64,000 nt of DNA from Rhea pennata (Eukaryota > Chordata > Aves > Rheiformes > Rheidae), in assembly GCF_028389875.1 (NCBI RefSeq), contig NC_084672.1:3385501-3449500 (forward strand). Reading direction: 5' to 3'. The notes under the pieces are model-generated. The model did not search any database, was not told the DNA's origin, and saw nothing but the letters and a program-made list of their open reading frames with translations. Below are positions 21,567 to 34,589 of this stretch, piece after piece (the first letter of the stretch is position 1; each line of letters starts with the position of its first letter). Position numbers and translations under genes: made by a program.

Positions 21567-22809
21567 GCGCCGCCCGCTCGCCTTCCCGCCTCGCGTTTCC
21601 CAGGCTGCCCGACCTGCCTGCGTGGCGACTCCTAAACAGAGGGAGCGGGCCGGCAGCTGGTCAGTGCGCTGCAGTGGGCTCAGCAAGCAGAGAGTATTTC
21701 CTTTTTCTTTCCTTTTTTTTTTTTTTATTTTATTTCCTGGAGCTCTTTGTTCTGGGTGCTGGACGGCTTTTGTCCGTCAGTGCTGAGCCCGGCGTTCAGC
21801 GGGAGGCGTGGGATAGCAGCGGCTCCCCGGTTCTGCTCCCTAACAGCCTTGCAGTTAAACATTGTCATTTATATTTAAGTAGGCTTAACTTCTGAATTAT
21901 TGAAGCTATAAGCTTTCACTAATTCCTATTCCGTGTGGCTTTGTTTTTGTTTTATTTTTTTTTAACACAGAAAAGGATTGCTTTCTCCTAAATTGGTGTA
22001 ATACCCTGTCTTTTCTCTTAAAATACATGCAGGGTATCCAGTATCAGTTCCATAGTAAAACTCAAAGGCGATATGTGAAATTCAAGCCCGCGCTCGGGCT
22101 CTGCTTCCCTCGGGGAGTTCGCCGGGAGAGTTTCAGGACGCGGAGCTGGCGGTTTTCCCGCGTGCTGGAAGAAGCGTGCCGGCCACGTCGGGGCCTGGGC
22201 ACACGTGCGCGTGCACGGGGCTGCGAGCGTGCAGCCGCCCGTGCCGCTGGGGCACCGCAGCACCGAGGCTAAACTTCGCGCTCAGTGTGTTTGCAGCCGG
22301 CCGAGGGAGAGGGATGCATGGCCCGCCGCCCCCTCCTGATGTGCCCTGTCGCCCTGGTGCGGTGATTTAGAAACCCCAAATTAATCTAATCGCTCCTCGT
22401 CTTACCGCCTGTCAGGCTTCGGATCTTGCACAGCACGAACTCCTGTGTGCGTTTAGGAGCTGGGAGTTGCAAAGCATCCCGGATCCCAGATTTCCACCCG
22501 ATTCCTCCGTCCTCTTCCCTGCTCTCCCTCGGTTTTGGCCCACGGGCTCCCGGCGTGACGGGCCAGCTGCAGGCTGCCGTGGAGCGGCTCGGCAGCCGTA
22601 GGGGCTGCGAAACCGCTCGTGCAAGTGAGAGCGCCTGTTCCCTTCTTTTCCCTCCTGCCCAAACTTTTATTTTGCTGTTCCCGAACAATCCCTTCTCCTT
22701 GCGGGAGGATCGTCCTTCCGTTCGATCTAACAAGACAACGCGGGAACCCCCCTCTGCAGATCGCCAATTCTCATTTAAATTCCCTGAATAACGTTGGGCA
22801 GGAACGGGA

Positions 22810-23080
22810 ATAGTCCGTGCAAAATTACTTTGAAATCACAAAGTTATTTGAACTTTACTGGAGCTTTTAGTTTTACAGAGTTTAGAAACTAATAAATTAT
22901 GCAGCAGGGCTCATGAAAATCTACCCAAGTCAGTTTATCCAAAAGAATATGTAACATTTTGGTTTTGCAAGAAAATAAAAATAATTGTTTACACATGTTC
23001 AGGAGTCCTTGGCAAGCATATAAAACTGATGGTTAAGGAGGCAAACATGTCAATAATTGCACTTTAAGAGAAGAGAGCGG
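22810..23080. promoter_or_regulatory. AT-rich block in intron 1, candidate conserved element
   Basis: Strongly AT-rich next to GC-rich flanks. It contains TGTTTAC (22986-22992), a forkhead-type site, together with AATAATTG-like homeodomain cores. Enhancer status is inferred from composition and motifs only. Confidence 0.35.
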
Positions 23081-23329
23081 CAAACAGGCGAGCGCTGAGA
23101 AAACCGCGCCGCGTGCTGATCTGGCCTTGCTGTTACATCGAATGTCAAGAGCAGCCCAGTCACTTAACAACCCAGACTCGCTCCTGTGCGGGTAATTTAA
23201 AACCAGAATTTCAGAGCAGAGGCAAGGATTTGCTGCTTATTATTATTATTTTTTTTCGCGTGTCTGACAGTGTTGCTGAAGCTAATCGTAAGTCAGAAGG
23301 ATGCAGGTGGGGGGGGTTGATTCTGCTCC

Positions 23330-24230
23330 TTTGCTCGGATGCTTTTGCAAAAGGGTCCTTGCCGCTGGAAGCGGAGCGCGTGCGAGGAGGGTGACGTTTC
23401 GCTGAAGGTGGCTGGCTGGCTCTGGCGCAAAGCCAGCAGCTCTCCTGGCCGGCGGCTTGTGACGCCGGAGCGCTCGCGGGTCCCGGTGGCCGGCGGCCTC
23501 GTGCCTCTGCATCCGGGCCAGCCCGCCGCGGCTCTGCCGCTCCGCTCCGTTCCCTTCGGGTCTCCCGGCACGCTGCTCCGGGGAAAGCCACCTCCCTGGC
23601 GGCGGCGGCGGCCGGACTGGGGAACGGCGGCTGCTCGCGGCCGCGGGAGCAGCCCGGGGGCTGCGCGGGGCCTGCGCGGGGCCGTTGTGGACCTCGCGGG
23701 GACGCGGGCTCTGGGCCCGGCGCTTCCCGTCTTGGCCGCTGCGTCTGCAGGCCCCTCTCGGGCGAGGTTGTTCCCAGCTCCGTGTTCGTATCGCTGATGC
23801 CTCCCGTGATAAGGCTGCGATCCGGTCGCGGTTTCTAAACACGGGGGACGTGCAAATAGTAACGCAGCAGATAACAGCACATCTGGATTGCTGTTGCTCT
23901 TTGGATGCCTCGCTGGGGATGGAGCTGCTGTGCACGGTTCGTGCGGAGAAGGTCTTTGCTCTGCCCAGCTCTGCCAGCAGGTTCCACCCCGGGCTCCGAG
24001 GAGACGGGGGAGCCCGCGCGGGCCCGGAGCTCGTCCCGGGGGGGCCTCTGCGCTGCGGCCGTGTTTGACGAGCTGCCTCCTGGGGTTCGCCCGGTCTGCT
24101 CTCTGACATCTGGGACGTGTCTGGGGCCGCGTCGCTGGCTCTTGGGGCTGCGTCTGCCGGCCTCAGCCGGGACCCGCGTCCCCGCGGCGGGCGGCGGTGC
24201 CGGGCAGGTCTCTGGGCTGCGCGGAGCTCC
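23330..24230. other. CpG-dense block in intron 1
   Basis: High GC and CpG, with long but meaningless open frames on both strands (for example about 275 codons on the minus strand with only Arg/Pro/Ala-rich translation). It could be an intronic CpG island; no splice sites or protein family are evident. Confidence 0.5.
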
Positions 24231-24633
24231 GCAGAGGCCTCCTGCGACCGCTAAGCAAGTGGATGTGGTTTCTGATGGAAAAAAACCTGCTTTGTGGAAC
24301 CCACCATCCGAAAGGAAAGGGAGTGAAGTGTTCTGAGCCGGTAAACGTAGTGCGAGCGAGCTGTTGGGCTGGCTGCAGCCTGTTCTCCTCCTCTTGGCAC
24401 GTCGGTTTTTCTGGCTGCGCTGAAGACCCGATTTGCACCTTGCTGCCGCGTAGTGCTTTTCTCCTTAGTGCCTCGGTCAGCTTCTAGGAGATTTAAGGGG
24501 GCACCAGCTGGATTTTCAGGTTGCCAATCTCATCAGCCTGAAACCTGTTATAATTAGCTGGCAAACGTCTCTCAGGTCCGCAGAGGCTATTCCTTCCATA
24601 TCCCAGCACTGCAGGGATGTTTTTAAAAAGGAA

Positions 24634-24648
24634 CCCCCCCCCCCCCCC
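24634..24648. repeat. C15 homopolymer
   Basis: Fifteen consecutive C residues in intron 1, giving a G15 run on the minus strand. Confidence 0.95.
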
Positions 24649-25259
24649 GCAAACTATTTTCTGTGCACGACCCCTACCAAGTATTTTGTCCTAATACTAA
24701 GCTGCAACTCACTGTAAAAAGCCCTGATCCTGGGCTCATGGGAGTGCAGAGATATTTTCTTTTGACTTGATTTTGAAGCAGGGCCGTGGGTCGCGGCTGG
24801 TCCGCGCTGCGGGCCGCTGGGAGCGTGCACAGTAAATCTCGAGGGGGCAAAGCAGGCTGCTGTGCTCACGAGAGGCAGCTTCCCGGTGGCAGCGGCGGTG
24901 CAGATGCGCCGTCAGGCTGAGCCTGACCGCTCCTGCCTTGCCACGCGCTTGGACCGGGGCCGCTGGCAGGTCGCTTCGTCTCTCGGTGATTAATGTCCCC
25001 TGTCTGGAAGAGGAGCAATAACACGGGCTTCATCTGTCGGGAGCGTGTGCTGCCGGGACAGGGACGGCCTCGCTGGCTCTCGGTCTGGACCGGGTCCAGG
25101 AGGATGAGACCTGATGTGAGCTGCAGCCTCCGCAGTGGACGTTCATGGCACTTAGAGCAGTCAAATTAGCCGTTTTATTTTTCAGAAGCAGAGGAGGAAA
25201 AGCCAGAACCATGTTTCCCAAATGGAAAAGGGCAGTGATAGGGTATGAGCAGGATCTTT

Positions 25260-25540
25260 TGAATGTGAATCACAGTGTCAAGTTAAAAATAATTAAACTT
25301 ATTTTTTTTTAAATGTACTTCAAAGTGTCTTTTAAGCTACCCATTAATTCGAGGTTCTTTCAGTGCTAAATAAATCTCTTGGTTCAAAAGCACTAGTGCT
25401 AATTGGTTTCTCTGAGTGTGCCTGTCTCCTTGATCAACTAGGGGAGTAGTTTTTGTTAAATATTTGCACATATAGTCGCATACTGTATTGCTCAGGGAGA
25501 TGGTAAATGTTTCTCAAAAGGAGACTTGTAGAATGAGGAT
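25260..25540. promoter_or_regulatory. AT-rich block in intron 1, candidate conserved element
   Basis: Contains AATAATTAAAC, CATTAATTCG and GCTAATTGG homeodomain-type cores within about 140 bp, and an AAATATTTGCACAT segment. Regulatory role is inferred. Confidence 0.35.
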
Positions 25541-27139
25541 TCCAATAATTTTCTCTTGGCCTTTATGTCACTGCTAATAATCCTTCCTCCTTCCGATCCT
25601 TTTGCGGAAAGTAGAGCAGTTTTCCCTTGTGCCCTGCCCGGCACGGCCTGCTGGAGCTGAGACGAGCGCCTGTTTAGTTGCCTGTGTAACGTCCCTGCCT
25701 CCGGCTGAGAAGTCAGGCTGCCGGGAGGGAGGTTTGCGGCGTTTGCATCTAGCAGAGGGCGGCTGTGAGGCCGCTGGCTTGCAGGGCGTTTCTCGAGGCA
25801 CCTGGGCGCTGCACGGCGTGAGCTGAGTTTAGATACGCAGCCAGGAACTGGGGAGGGATGGGAGGATTTATCTGCTATTAGACTTCCCTAATGAATGCGC
25901 GCAGCCTCAGCAATTTCCCCTCTCTCTCAATTAATTGCTTTTTTACTGTTTCCATGTGCCTGCGGAGTGTCATTTGTTTCCAGCTTTGCGTCGTCGCTGT
26001 GCCTTTCTGCTGAGTACAATCAGCTATTTATGCCCAAAGAGTCGACCTCCCCCTCGCCCCCCAAGTACCTCCCGGCTTTGTACGCTCTCTCGCTCCGGCC
26101 CCCGAGCCGACCCCTGCAGCAAACACTCCCAGCTGTGCCAAGAGCCTTCATCCCACCGAGGGAAACCGTCTGCGAACGTCCCCGGCCCTTCGGCCCTCGC
26201 GCCGAGCGTCCCGGGGGCAGCGGGACTCCGCGTTCGTGCCTGCCTTTGGGACCCCACAGCGCAGATCTCGGGGGGCCAGATCTCAACGCCTGTGTTCAAA
26301 GTCCTGTCCTACAAGGCTTTTCTTAATGCAAATAATCCCCCTGACTGGGCTTTCTCGGCACGATTGCAGGGCAGCTGGTGCCCATGCGCGCAGGTAAGCT
26401 TGCTGGCTTGCTTCTTGCTGGCTGTGCCACCAGCGACTTCCCTGCTCCAATGACTCCAACATTTTTCTCCATTTACCCCCAGAGACACAGGGCCTGTGAA
26501 TTTTTTACAGAGTGGGATACGAAGGTCCTTGAGGACCAAAGCCCATTTTTTAAAGTGATTCAGCTGCCTAAAGATGCAGGTAGGCAGCTTCAGGATGTCT
26601 GTCGTGCCCGTGGTGTCAGGAAAAGGCTTTGGGACTTCTGAAAAGCCACAGGGTCCTCTGTGCATGCCTCAGCACAGAAATGTCTGGGGAAAAGAGTGGC
26701 TTTTGGGTGAGTTTGCGTGGAATGTCCACGGACAGAGCTTGACTCTCCCCAAAGCCCTTGTCAGAGCTCTTGGTCGTTAGCTGCCTGCTTTACAGACAGG
26801 GTGGTGGGGGGGCTTTGCCCTGTGCTTCAGCTTCGTTGGTCCCCCAGGCCTGAAGCCCCAGGGAGCAGAGATGGGCTGGCACTGGAAAGCGGCTGCGGGA
26901 TTTCTGAAAAACTTCCCACGAGGGAGGAGGAATTGGGGGTGCTTCTGCCACCAAGAGGCATCTGTGGGACATGAAGCAGGTGCGTCCTGTCCCCTGGCTC
27001 AGTCCCGTTCTCAACTACTGCCCGGAGAGGTGCTGGGACTGGCCAGCATCGGTGGCCACCCTGGCACCAGTCCTAATTACAGGTATCATCACTTCTCCTG
27101 CTTGAGCAGCCTCAAGCTAGGTGCAGATCGAGTGTTTAC

Positions 27140-27400
27140 CGAGGTAAACATGATTATCTCCAATCACAGGCCTTAATGATGGTTGTTATGATGACTACGA
27201 TTGTGGGAAGGGCATGTAATTATGTTGATTCTTCCTTTTATTATACATATAAATAAGCTATTTTATGTAAGAGTACAGGGGAGCTGAGGGAAGATGGGGC
27301 ATTTATTTCATTAAGCATATTTTCTTATTGCCTGTTAGGCTACCAAATCCTGAAATCTTAATTAATCCTTATGCAATTGTAAGTCCTACTTGGTTCGGTG
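27140..27400. promoter_or_regulatory. AT-rich block in intron 1, candidate enhancer
   Basis: Includes GTAAACA (forkhead-like), GTAATTATG, TTAATTAAT at 27358-27366 and ATGCAAT at 27371-27377, the last resembling half of a POU octamer. The flanks are GC-rich. Candidate only. Confidence 0.4.
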
Positions 27401-29904
27401 AGGAATCAAGGTATGAGGGTCCTTATCCTATGTGACTCTGGGAAGTGTCCACACAGGGAACAGCCCCAGTGTGGTAGATGCTGTTGAGACTCTGGCCACT
27501 TTGCAGAAAAATGCAGAGCATTCACCTAATTTCTTAATTTTCACAAAAAAAGTAATTGATGGGTTTGTGCTGGCAGTAGTCTAACTTGGTGAGAGGACCC
27601 CAGGGCTATCTCATAAAAAGAAGTCATAGTGAGCGATAGATCACTGAGCTGGCTGGAGCTAGCCTGACATTTTAAGACTTAATGGGTTAATAAAGTGTGT
27701 GTTTTAGGTGTCTGCCGTTAAATAGAGTTGGTCCATTCCCTGCACACACTCATACCTTGACAGCAGTACCTTTGACCTGCCCTGCACTGCTCCTGCCTCC
27801 TTTGTCTGCTCCGTCCATCTGCCTCGGCTCAGGTTGCACGCAATGTTTATCCCCCGTAATCCAATTTAAGTTGCTGTAGAAAGCAATGGGGATTTACAGA
27901 AAGAAAGGGAAAAAAACCTCACTGGGTTCAAAAAGCAGAAAAGACAGACTTTTTTTATTCCTTTGGATAGCTGTCTCCTCTCATCTGTCTTATTTTTGCC
28001 ATACGTTAAAGATCTGTGTTAGAGGCAGACATTACAAAGAGCGTGCCGCGGCTGGTATTTGCCAAGAGAAATCTGCCCGTGTGAGTCCCAGTTCTGCAGG
28101 CAGCTGTGGAGTGGGTCCCCTTGAACCCCTCAGAGAGGGGACAAGGTGCCAGGAATTTGTAAGCTGAAGTCTTAAATATCCAGTGGTCCGGAGAGCTCTC
28201 AAGGTGGCTTGCTGTCCAGATGTGGGCACGCACAGGGAGTCTCTGAACTTCGACGTCCCTGTGCCAGCAATGTGGCAGCCACTGTTGACCAAGTCAGCAA
28301 TTTTAAAGATGAAACATTTACATTAAGGGGTGCAGCCCAGAACGGTCTCATACTTTACTGCCTTTTGGAGCACCTCCCATTCGGTGCTGCTGGAGATACG
28401 GATTATCGGCTGACGGGGCTGGGTATCTTTAAGCAGCTAGACAAGGTGTCTCACTTTTTCACTGTCTGATCTGTAGCCTGGAAGAAATTTTTGTAGTTTT
28501 TAGGGTGTTGTGGATTGGGAGCAGCCAACCCTTCCCGTTGAACTTCTGCCTGGTGGAGGACGCATCTCTGCTGCAGCAGGTTTGTGGACCTGGGCTGATG
28601 TACGCTTGCACGGTGTTTGGAGCGGGTTTGTCTGATGCCCTGGTCCATTGCTGGTGCTTGGATTTAAGCTGCGCTAGGCACAAGTAGAGTGGCCTAATAG
28701 CACTGTCTGACTTCCCGAGCTGGGGAGCCATCCTCATGCTTGATGGGCATTTGCTACTCCTGATTCTGGTGGGAAAACACTGCTCAGTAACTGGAAAGTC
28801 GGGAACGAAATTGTGTTGGTTGTCTTGGCTCTGACAGAGACCATAGGATCTTCTGTACCCTGGGGTACTTCTTCATCCTGCGTGTGGCTCTTGGAGAGAG
28901 CCAGGGTCTGTGATGCAATGTCTCATGGCAGGTTTTACCTCTTGTACAGACTCCTGTCAATACTTCCCTTTGGGTTTGTCTGTTGGATGCTGCTGATTAA
29001 ATCCTGCCTGTGCTGACTGATCTAACTGGGCATGTGTCGGGAGGTTCTGTGATGTGGAAAAATGGAGAAAAGTAGTAACTCACGGTAACAGCACCCTGAA
29101 AGTGGAACAGCTATTGCTGCAGTGCGGGGCTGGACTGGATCTAGTGTGCTTTCTGCTTCCCTTTTGCCAGAGAAATTGCTTTGAGAGATGCTGTAATTTT
29201 TCAGTGTATTCAAGGCCTTATTTACAATGTCAGACCACGTGGATGCTCAAACCCTGCACCAGGATCCTACGTTTGCTCTGCTGAAGTCATGCAAACCCCT
29301 CGTCCACATGAGAGAGGCTGGAAGAGACTTAGCACGTGTGTAAGGGTAAATTAGCTGTTGTCATTAAGCGAGGAGAACCACTTCCAGTAGTTGTAATCAA
29401 TGGGAAATGCAACCCACACCCAGCTCCTGTTATACATGAAACACAGTAAGGGACTGATGTCCCCATAGCCAGGGAGCCCCGGGCATGCGGAAGCGAGGGG
29501 GCATGTTCATATGGGAACACACCACCAACACGGTGGGTCAGACCCGAGCAGCTGAGCCCTGTAGCCCGGTCGGTGCCGAGAGAGGGGAGGGGGCAGTGCG
29601 TGAGCGAGGTCTCTCCCCAGCGAGCCTTCCTTGCCTCTGACCGGCAGCAATTTAAGGACGTGCAGAGTGGGGGGCTGCTTACGAACCATCACGTTTGAAA
29701 GTCCCAGATGGGCCTCCTCTTCCTGCTTTGTCTAATTGCTTTCAGACCCATACCTTTGCTTTTACAGTATCTATAATTATGCGCTGGGTGAAAAACACAC
29801 TTTTGTGTTTATTTTAAACCTTCTGCCTGATACTCTAATGAGGTGTCCCTTACTTATTTTTTGATTGTGAGGAATAATAAGTAACTGTTCTTCGCTCACC
29901 TTCT

Positions 29905-30110
29905 TCATTCTAGTACCAATTCTATAGACCCCATCCTACCTCCCGTTCGCTTTCTCTTTTCCGAGCTGAAGAGCCCTGGTCTGTGTAGTCTCCGTGGGAC
30001 AGATGCTGCTCCATACCCTGATCATCTTCACTGCCTTTCTTCAGGCCCTTTCCAGGGCCCCGGCACCCAGCTGAGATGGGGCCAGAGCTACGTGGGGTTT
30101 CACTGCGGTT
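29905..30110 (-). mobile_element. Decayed CR1-like fragment
   Basis: The plus strand keeps the antisense CR1 order GAGCTGAAGAGCCCTGG then CTCCATACCCTGATCATCTTCACTGCC, matching the same region of the clear CR1 at 14.7 kb but with many substitutions and small gaps. The minus-strand frame is broken. Limits are approximate. Confidence 0.55.
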
Positions 30111-31303
30111 CACACAGTGGCTCACACACCTTCCTATTTTGTTTTTGTCCGTGGATGCTTTCTGCAGCCTTCCTAGACACAGCGATGCTGCCTGGGGTGT
30201 GTCCTGGGTTTGAACAGCAGCAACGTGTCCCAGGGAAGCATCCACCCGTCAAAGTGCTTCTGCACAAGACAGCTGTTAGAAAGGCTTTCCTGGTATTCAC
30301 ATGAAATCTTCGTTTTCTGAGTGTTCTAGCATTTCATTTCCATTGCCCTTCTTGATCAATAAATTCACCTCCACCCCTGCCTTTATGCCCTTCAGATATT
30401 TATGTGACCTCTGATTCTTGGTCACTTTTTGTCTTCCACATCAGTGAGTGTTTTGGGCTGATCTTTAAGGAATAGGTCAGTTTCTGCCTTCTGCAGTGTC
30501 TAATCATGACTGGATGGCAAATTATATCCTAAAAGGTGTGCTGGACCAACTGAAGCATAACACGCCAAAGACACGGTGTTCAAACATTCTGTTGGCAGAA
30601 GAAGTTAATTAGTACGTATCTGTACGATGGAAAGCATGGGTTTGCCTATTGTTGCTACAAATTCTGCAATAACTTAGCTGCCATGGATGTCGTTTAGTAT
30701 AATTGCTTTGAAAGAAACCTTTTGTGTTGCAGAGCCAGAACATTGCGCGTTTGTATTTCTGTGCATAACTTGCCCTTCATTAAGGGCTGAATGGCACCAT
30801 CCTTCGCCTGAGAGCAAAAGCAGCACAGGGGCATGGGACCAGGCACGAGGGGCAAACAGGCTGCGGCCCTGCTGAGCAAGGGACCCTCTGCAGAAACAAC
30901 GTGAAGTTGCTGGTAGCATTATGGTCTGAATCGGGAGGAGTATTTTCTGTCCTGGGTGCTCTGAAAGGGTGGGCAGAGACCTGGGTGAATTTGAGGGCAC
31001 TCCCAGGCTGCTGGGCAGAAACTCTATGAAAGTCGCATCCTGAGGTTTTGAGAACGAAGCCTGGGGAGGATGAAGCCAGCCGATGCATGAGCTGCTGCCT
31101 GCTGAGGTCCTGTCTTAAACCACAGGCAAAGCATGCCTGAGGGTTTCTTGCTCGTCCTAGAGGTGCTTGCACCCTCTAGTACGAGCATAGCCCATTGCGT
31201 CCAAGGAGTTTCCTGCTCTTCCCACTGGCTGGTTGCAAATGGCTGTTGTTGTTTCTTGTGGCTGTATTGCTGACTGACCTTCTCTCTCCTCCCTGTGTTT
31301 CAG

Positions 31304-31609
31304 ATTTCGGTCGTTCCACGGAGCTGGCGTTCGTTGTGGAGCCTAGCGATGACATAGCCGTGCAGGAGCAGCCTTTGATCCTCTACTGCCAGGTCGAGGG
31401 CATCCAGCCCATCACCATCACATGGCGAAAGAACGGCGTGATGATCGTGGACAGTGAGAACGCCTTCATGTTAGCCAACGGGTCGCTCTACGTCTCCCGC
31501 TTCCAGAGGGTCCGGGGAGACGGGTCTTCGGATGAAGGCGAATATGACTGCATGGCACAAAACCACTATGGGCTGGTGGTCAGCCGAAAGGCAAAGATTC
31601 AGGCAGCAA
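31304..31609 (+). CDS. IGDCC3: IGDCC3 (PUNC), coding exon 2: first Ig-like domain
   Basis: The acceptor GTGTTTCAG ends at 31303 and a donor GTAAGT starts at 31610. With the exon 1 base the protein continues DFGRSTELAFVVEPSDDIAV, numbered residues 28-129. It carries an I-set Ig fold: Cys56 in LILYCQVEG, Trp68 in ITWRKNG, and Cys110 in SDEGEYDCMAQNHYG, the pair forming the canonical disulfide. An N-glycosylation sequon NGS lies at 86-88. The ELAFVVEPSDD start and the VSRKAKIQAA end match IGDCC3 as I remember it; PRTG reads differently (ELSFVKEP-like). The exon ends in phase 1 with A, which would complete a Thr codon, as expected for the AAT junction in mammalian IGDCC3. Later Ig and fibronectin domains and the membrane segment are outside the window. 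Confidence 0.94.
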
Positions 31610-34589
31610 GTAAGTACGGGCCTTGTCCCAACCGCGCCTCGGGGGTGATCTGCAGCGAGCACTGGCATTGCCCAGGGGTGAGAGGGCAGTGCCGTGGGTG
31701 CCGTGCCTTCGGCCTTGCCCACAGGAGCAGGGCCGTGAATGCTGAGGACTCCAAAGCCAGCAGCATTTGCTTCTTGATTTCATATCCATTGCGACCTTTC
31801 AGCTGGGGGTTTGGCTTGCAACTCGGGCGAAACATGCAGCCCTGTCTCCAGGCCGTGCTTGCAGGGGCGGCCCAGGAGCGTTGCTGGAGGGCTGCAGGAG
31901 TGGAGGCCTGTGGTCTCCATCTGGAAATCTGGATGGTGTTGGGAGGGAGGATTAAAGAGAAAAGAGTGGGGAGCTGATGTAGGGATCTGGCTGGCATCTG
32001 ATCTGCATAACTGTCCAGGTGAGAAAGGAGATCAGCCTTCTCGGGGGGAGAAAGCTAGAAGCCACCCTGTAGCAGTAAATTCCCTGTCTCTAGGGAGTGA
32101 GTTGCATTAAAGTCAGGTGGTGAGATAGCCCACGATTTGTGTGTCTCCTGCTGTGAGTTTGGAAGCCCCTCCACTTTGCAGCAAGGCTGGGCTCTGTTTG
32201 GCAGGCAGCATTTCCCCGTCCGGAGGCAAAGACCTTCTGAAGGTCGCGGCTTCTTTCTTTCATTTTGTTATTTAAGGCAGGCAGCATGGAGGCAGCAAGG
32301 TCTTATTTACTACCCGGCGTGGCAGTGCCTTTGGGGGCAAGGCTAACAACACCAGACAGATTGTCTGGTGGGAGAGACTGGAGGAGGAGAAAGATGAAAA
32401 TGTCAGTGCGAGAATGAAATTTAAAGGTGGGGGAGGAAGAATTACAGGGCGGGCTGCGAGGCCGTGACTCCAGCCCTGCGCAGCGCCCGGCTTAGCCCGT
32501 TGCGCGTGGGAACGCCGCCCTGCTTCGCCGCCGCGAACGGAGCGGCTCTTCCATCGGGTCTCGTGCTGAGCGGGCTGCTGAGCTCCGCGGCGCCGGTTTG
32601 AGTTTGTCCCGGGAATGGCCACGGAGCTAAGGAGCTGTGTCGTGGTGGTTTCTGTCCTGGTGCTGGTGGCCAGCTTTGCCCAAAGGCTGCAGGCGCCGGA
32701 GGTGCAGCTGCAATTCCTTTTGCATTCAACCAGGAGTTGCTGCTGGGTGTAATTTATATACAGCTGCAAGGACGGGACTCTGATGCGGCCCCAAGACCTG
32801 GCCAAATGCCGGTTTGTTAAAAAGCAGTTTTACTGACGGGTGCTGCAGCTCCCATGGGAGATGGCCACCTCTGTTCTTTGTGTGGCCACGTAGTGCCGCT
32901 GCCATTCGGTTTGCAAACTGTACTGTGATTTCTGGTGCAAGGCAGGAAAAGCCCATGGCAAAGTTTGGGGCTGGGGCCAGGGTTCCCTGGTTGCACTCCC
33001 GAAGCTGGGAGGCTTTTTGGCGCTCTGCCTCCCGTTCCCCGCAGCGCTGGGCCTTGCTGGCAGCCTACCAAGGGACCGCTCCAGCTCTTGTGCGCAACAA
33101 TTCCCAAGTGCATGAAGTGGCCATCTGCAAACCTAGCTTTTCAGTAGGGTAAGAAATGACATTGTCCGGCAGCCAAAAGCTTTGGGTCCTTGCCAGATTA
33201 GCAGCTGGATCTCAAACTTGTCAGTCTGGTGGTGCTAAACCTTGGAGCACTTGGCGAACAGCTCTGTCATTTATGAGCTGGGAGCCGGCTGACGCGCAAG
33301 CACAATGTCAAACTTCTCGGGCCTGTAAACAGGAGACTTAAGAGCCGGAGGAATTACCTTTGGGACAACGGACTGTCAGGAACACTGCTATCTCAGCCCC
33401 TGCATCAGTACGGACGTGGTGGGCTGCGTGTCCCTGAACAGCATTTTCTTTTGTAGCTGTAGTTTGGTGTGAAACAGAATGAAAAAGGGACCGGGTTGAA
33501 AATGCCCAAACCCTGGGCGCGTGCTCGCTGCGCGCAGGACTCCGTCCAAATGTGGAACGAATCGCGGCTGCGCCGCCGAGCCCCCAGGTCCTGGGGTGGT
33601 TACGTACAAGTAGGAGCAATGAGGAGGGTCGCTAACCCCGTTTTAGAGATGACGGGACCATCGTGCTGATGGAGTAGGTGCTGGCTGTCTCGAAGGAAGA
33701 AACCAGGCGCTGAGCAGAGCTTTGCCGAGCAGAGTAAACACTGCCGGTGGGGTAAAACCTCATCCCGGTGCTGATCTGTTCTTTCCTCTGAGCCTGACAT
33801 CTGAACACAAAAGCCCAGGCGAAATGAAAACCTTCCACAAACAAAAATCGTGAAAGTTGATCAAGGCCATGCTACTGAGGAATAAAAAGGATCTGACGGA
33901 GCGGAGCCCCTTGAGAGCTCTGCTGCACTTTGCGCTGCCTTCAAAGGCATGCTCTTAGTCTCATATCACGGTTACAGACCCTGGCTTTGTACTATTGCTT
34001 GGAATATAATCTTCTTGGCTCGGAGGAATGTACATATTTGCATTCAGGAAATGTGGGCTGGATATCATATTTTTATGTTTCAAATTTACTTCAACATTTG
34101 GCACTGAGTGAAATTTAACTGGAAGAAGATGCTGCTGGCAGCCGCTGCGCGAAGGGCCCCCGGGGGCTTGCCGGGCAGGCGCCCTCCCGGCCGGGGCCAT
34201 TGCCGTGGGAGGTTGCCCTTCGTGCTGCTGCAAAGGTAAATTACCCCAGATTTGCAAGAAAGCCACAGGTTTGGCAAAACCTGGAAACTGCAGAGGTGCA
34301 GTTTAAGCATTGGTATATAAATTTCCTGTAATTGAAATTTGTGGGAGTGTCTATATATCATTATTAACACCAAAGACCCTCGCTGGAGGGAAGCGGATCG
34401 TGGCTGCTGTGTGGGTCGGCAGGTTGTGTGCTGGACGCACTGATGGTGCTTTTGTACTGTAACCTTCTCTTGAACAAGTGCAAGTGTAGAGGAAGCGTAG
34501 GCATGATTGACTCAAGCAGGGGCCTTCGACATCTCTGCCCTGTGCCTGACACACTGGCTGGAATTTTTTCGGTTGCTGTTTCTGCACCT

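Larger units (their letters stand above)
19934..31303 (+). other. IGDCC3 intron 1
   Basis: An 11,370-bp intron bounded by GTAAGAG at 19934 and a pyrimidine-rich acceptor ending GTGTTTCAG at 31303. Its first 0.75 kb is still CpG island with two minisatellites. Further in it has a second CpG-dense block (23.3-24.2 kb), AT-rich blocks at 22.8, 25.3 and 27.2 kb and a decayed CR1 piece near 30 kb. No coding exon is recognised inside it. Confidence 0.85.

Noticed and set aside
23282..24109. 275-codon minus-strand frame
   Set aside because: Arg/Pro/Ala/Ser-rich translation of a CpG-dense block, no domain, no splice support.
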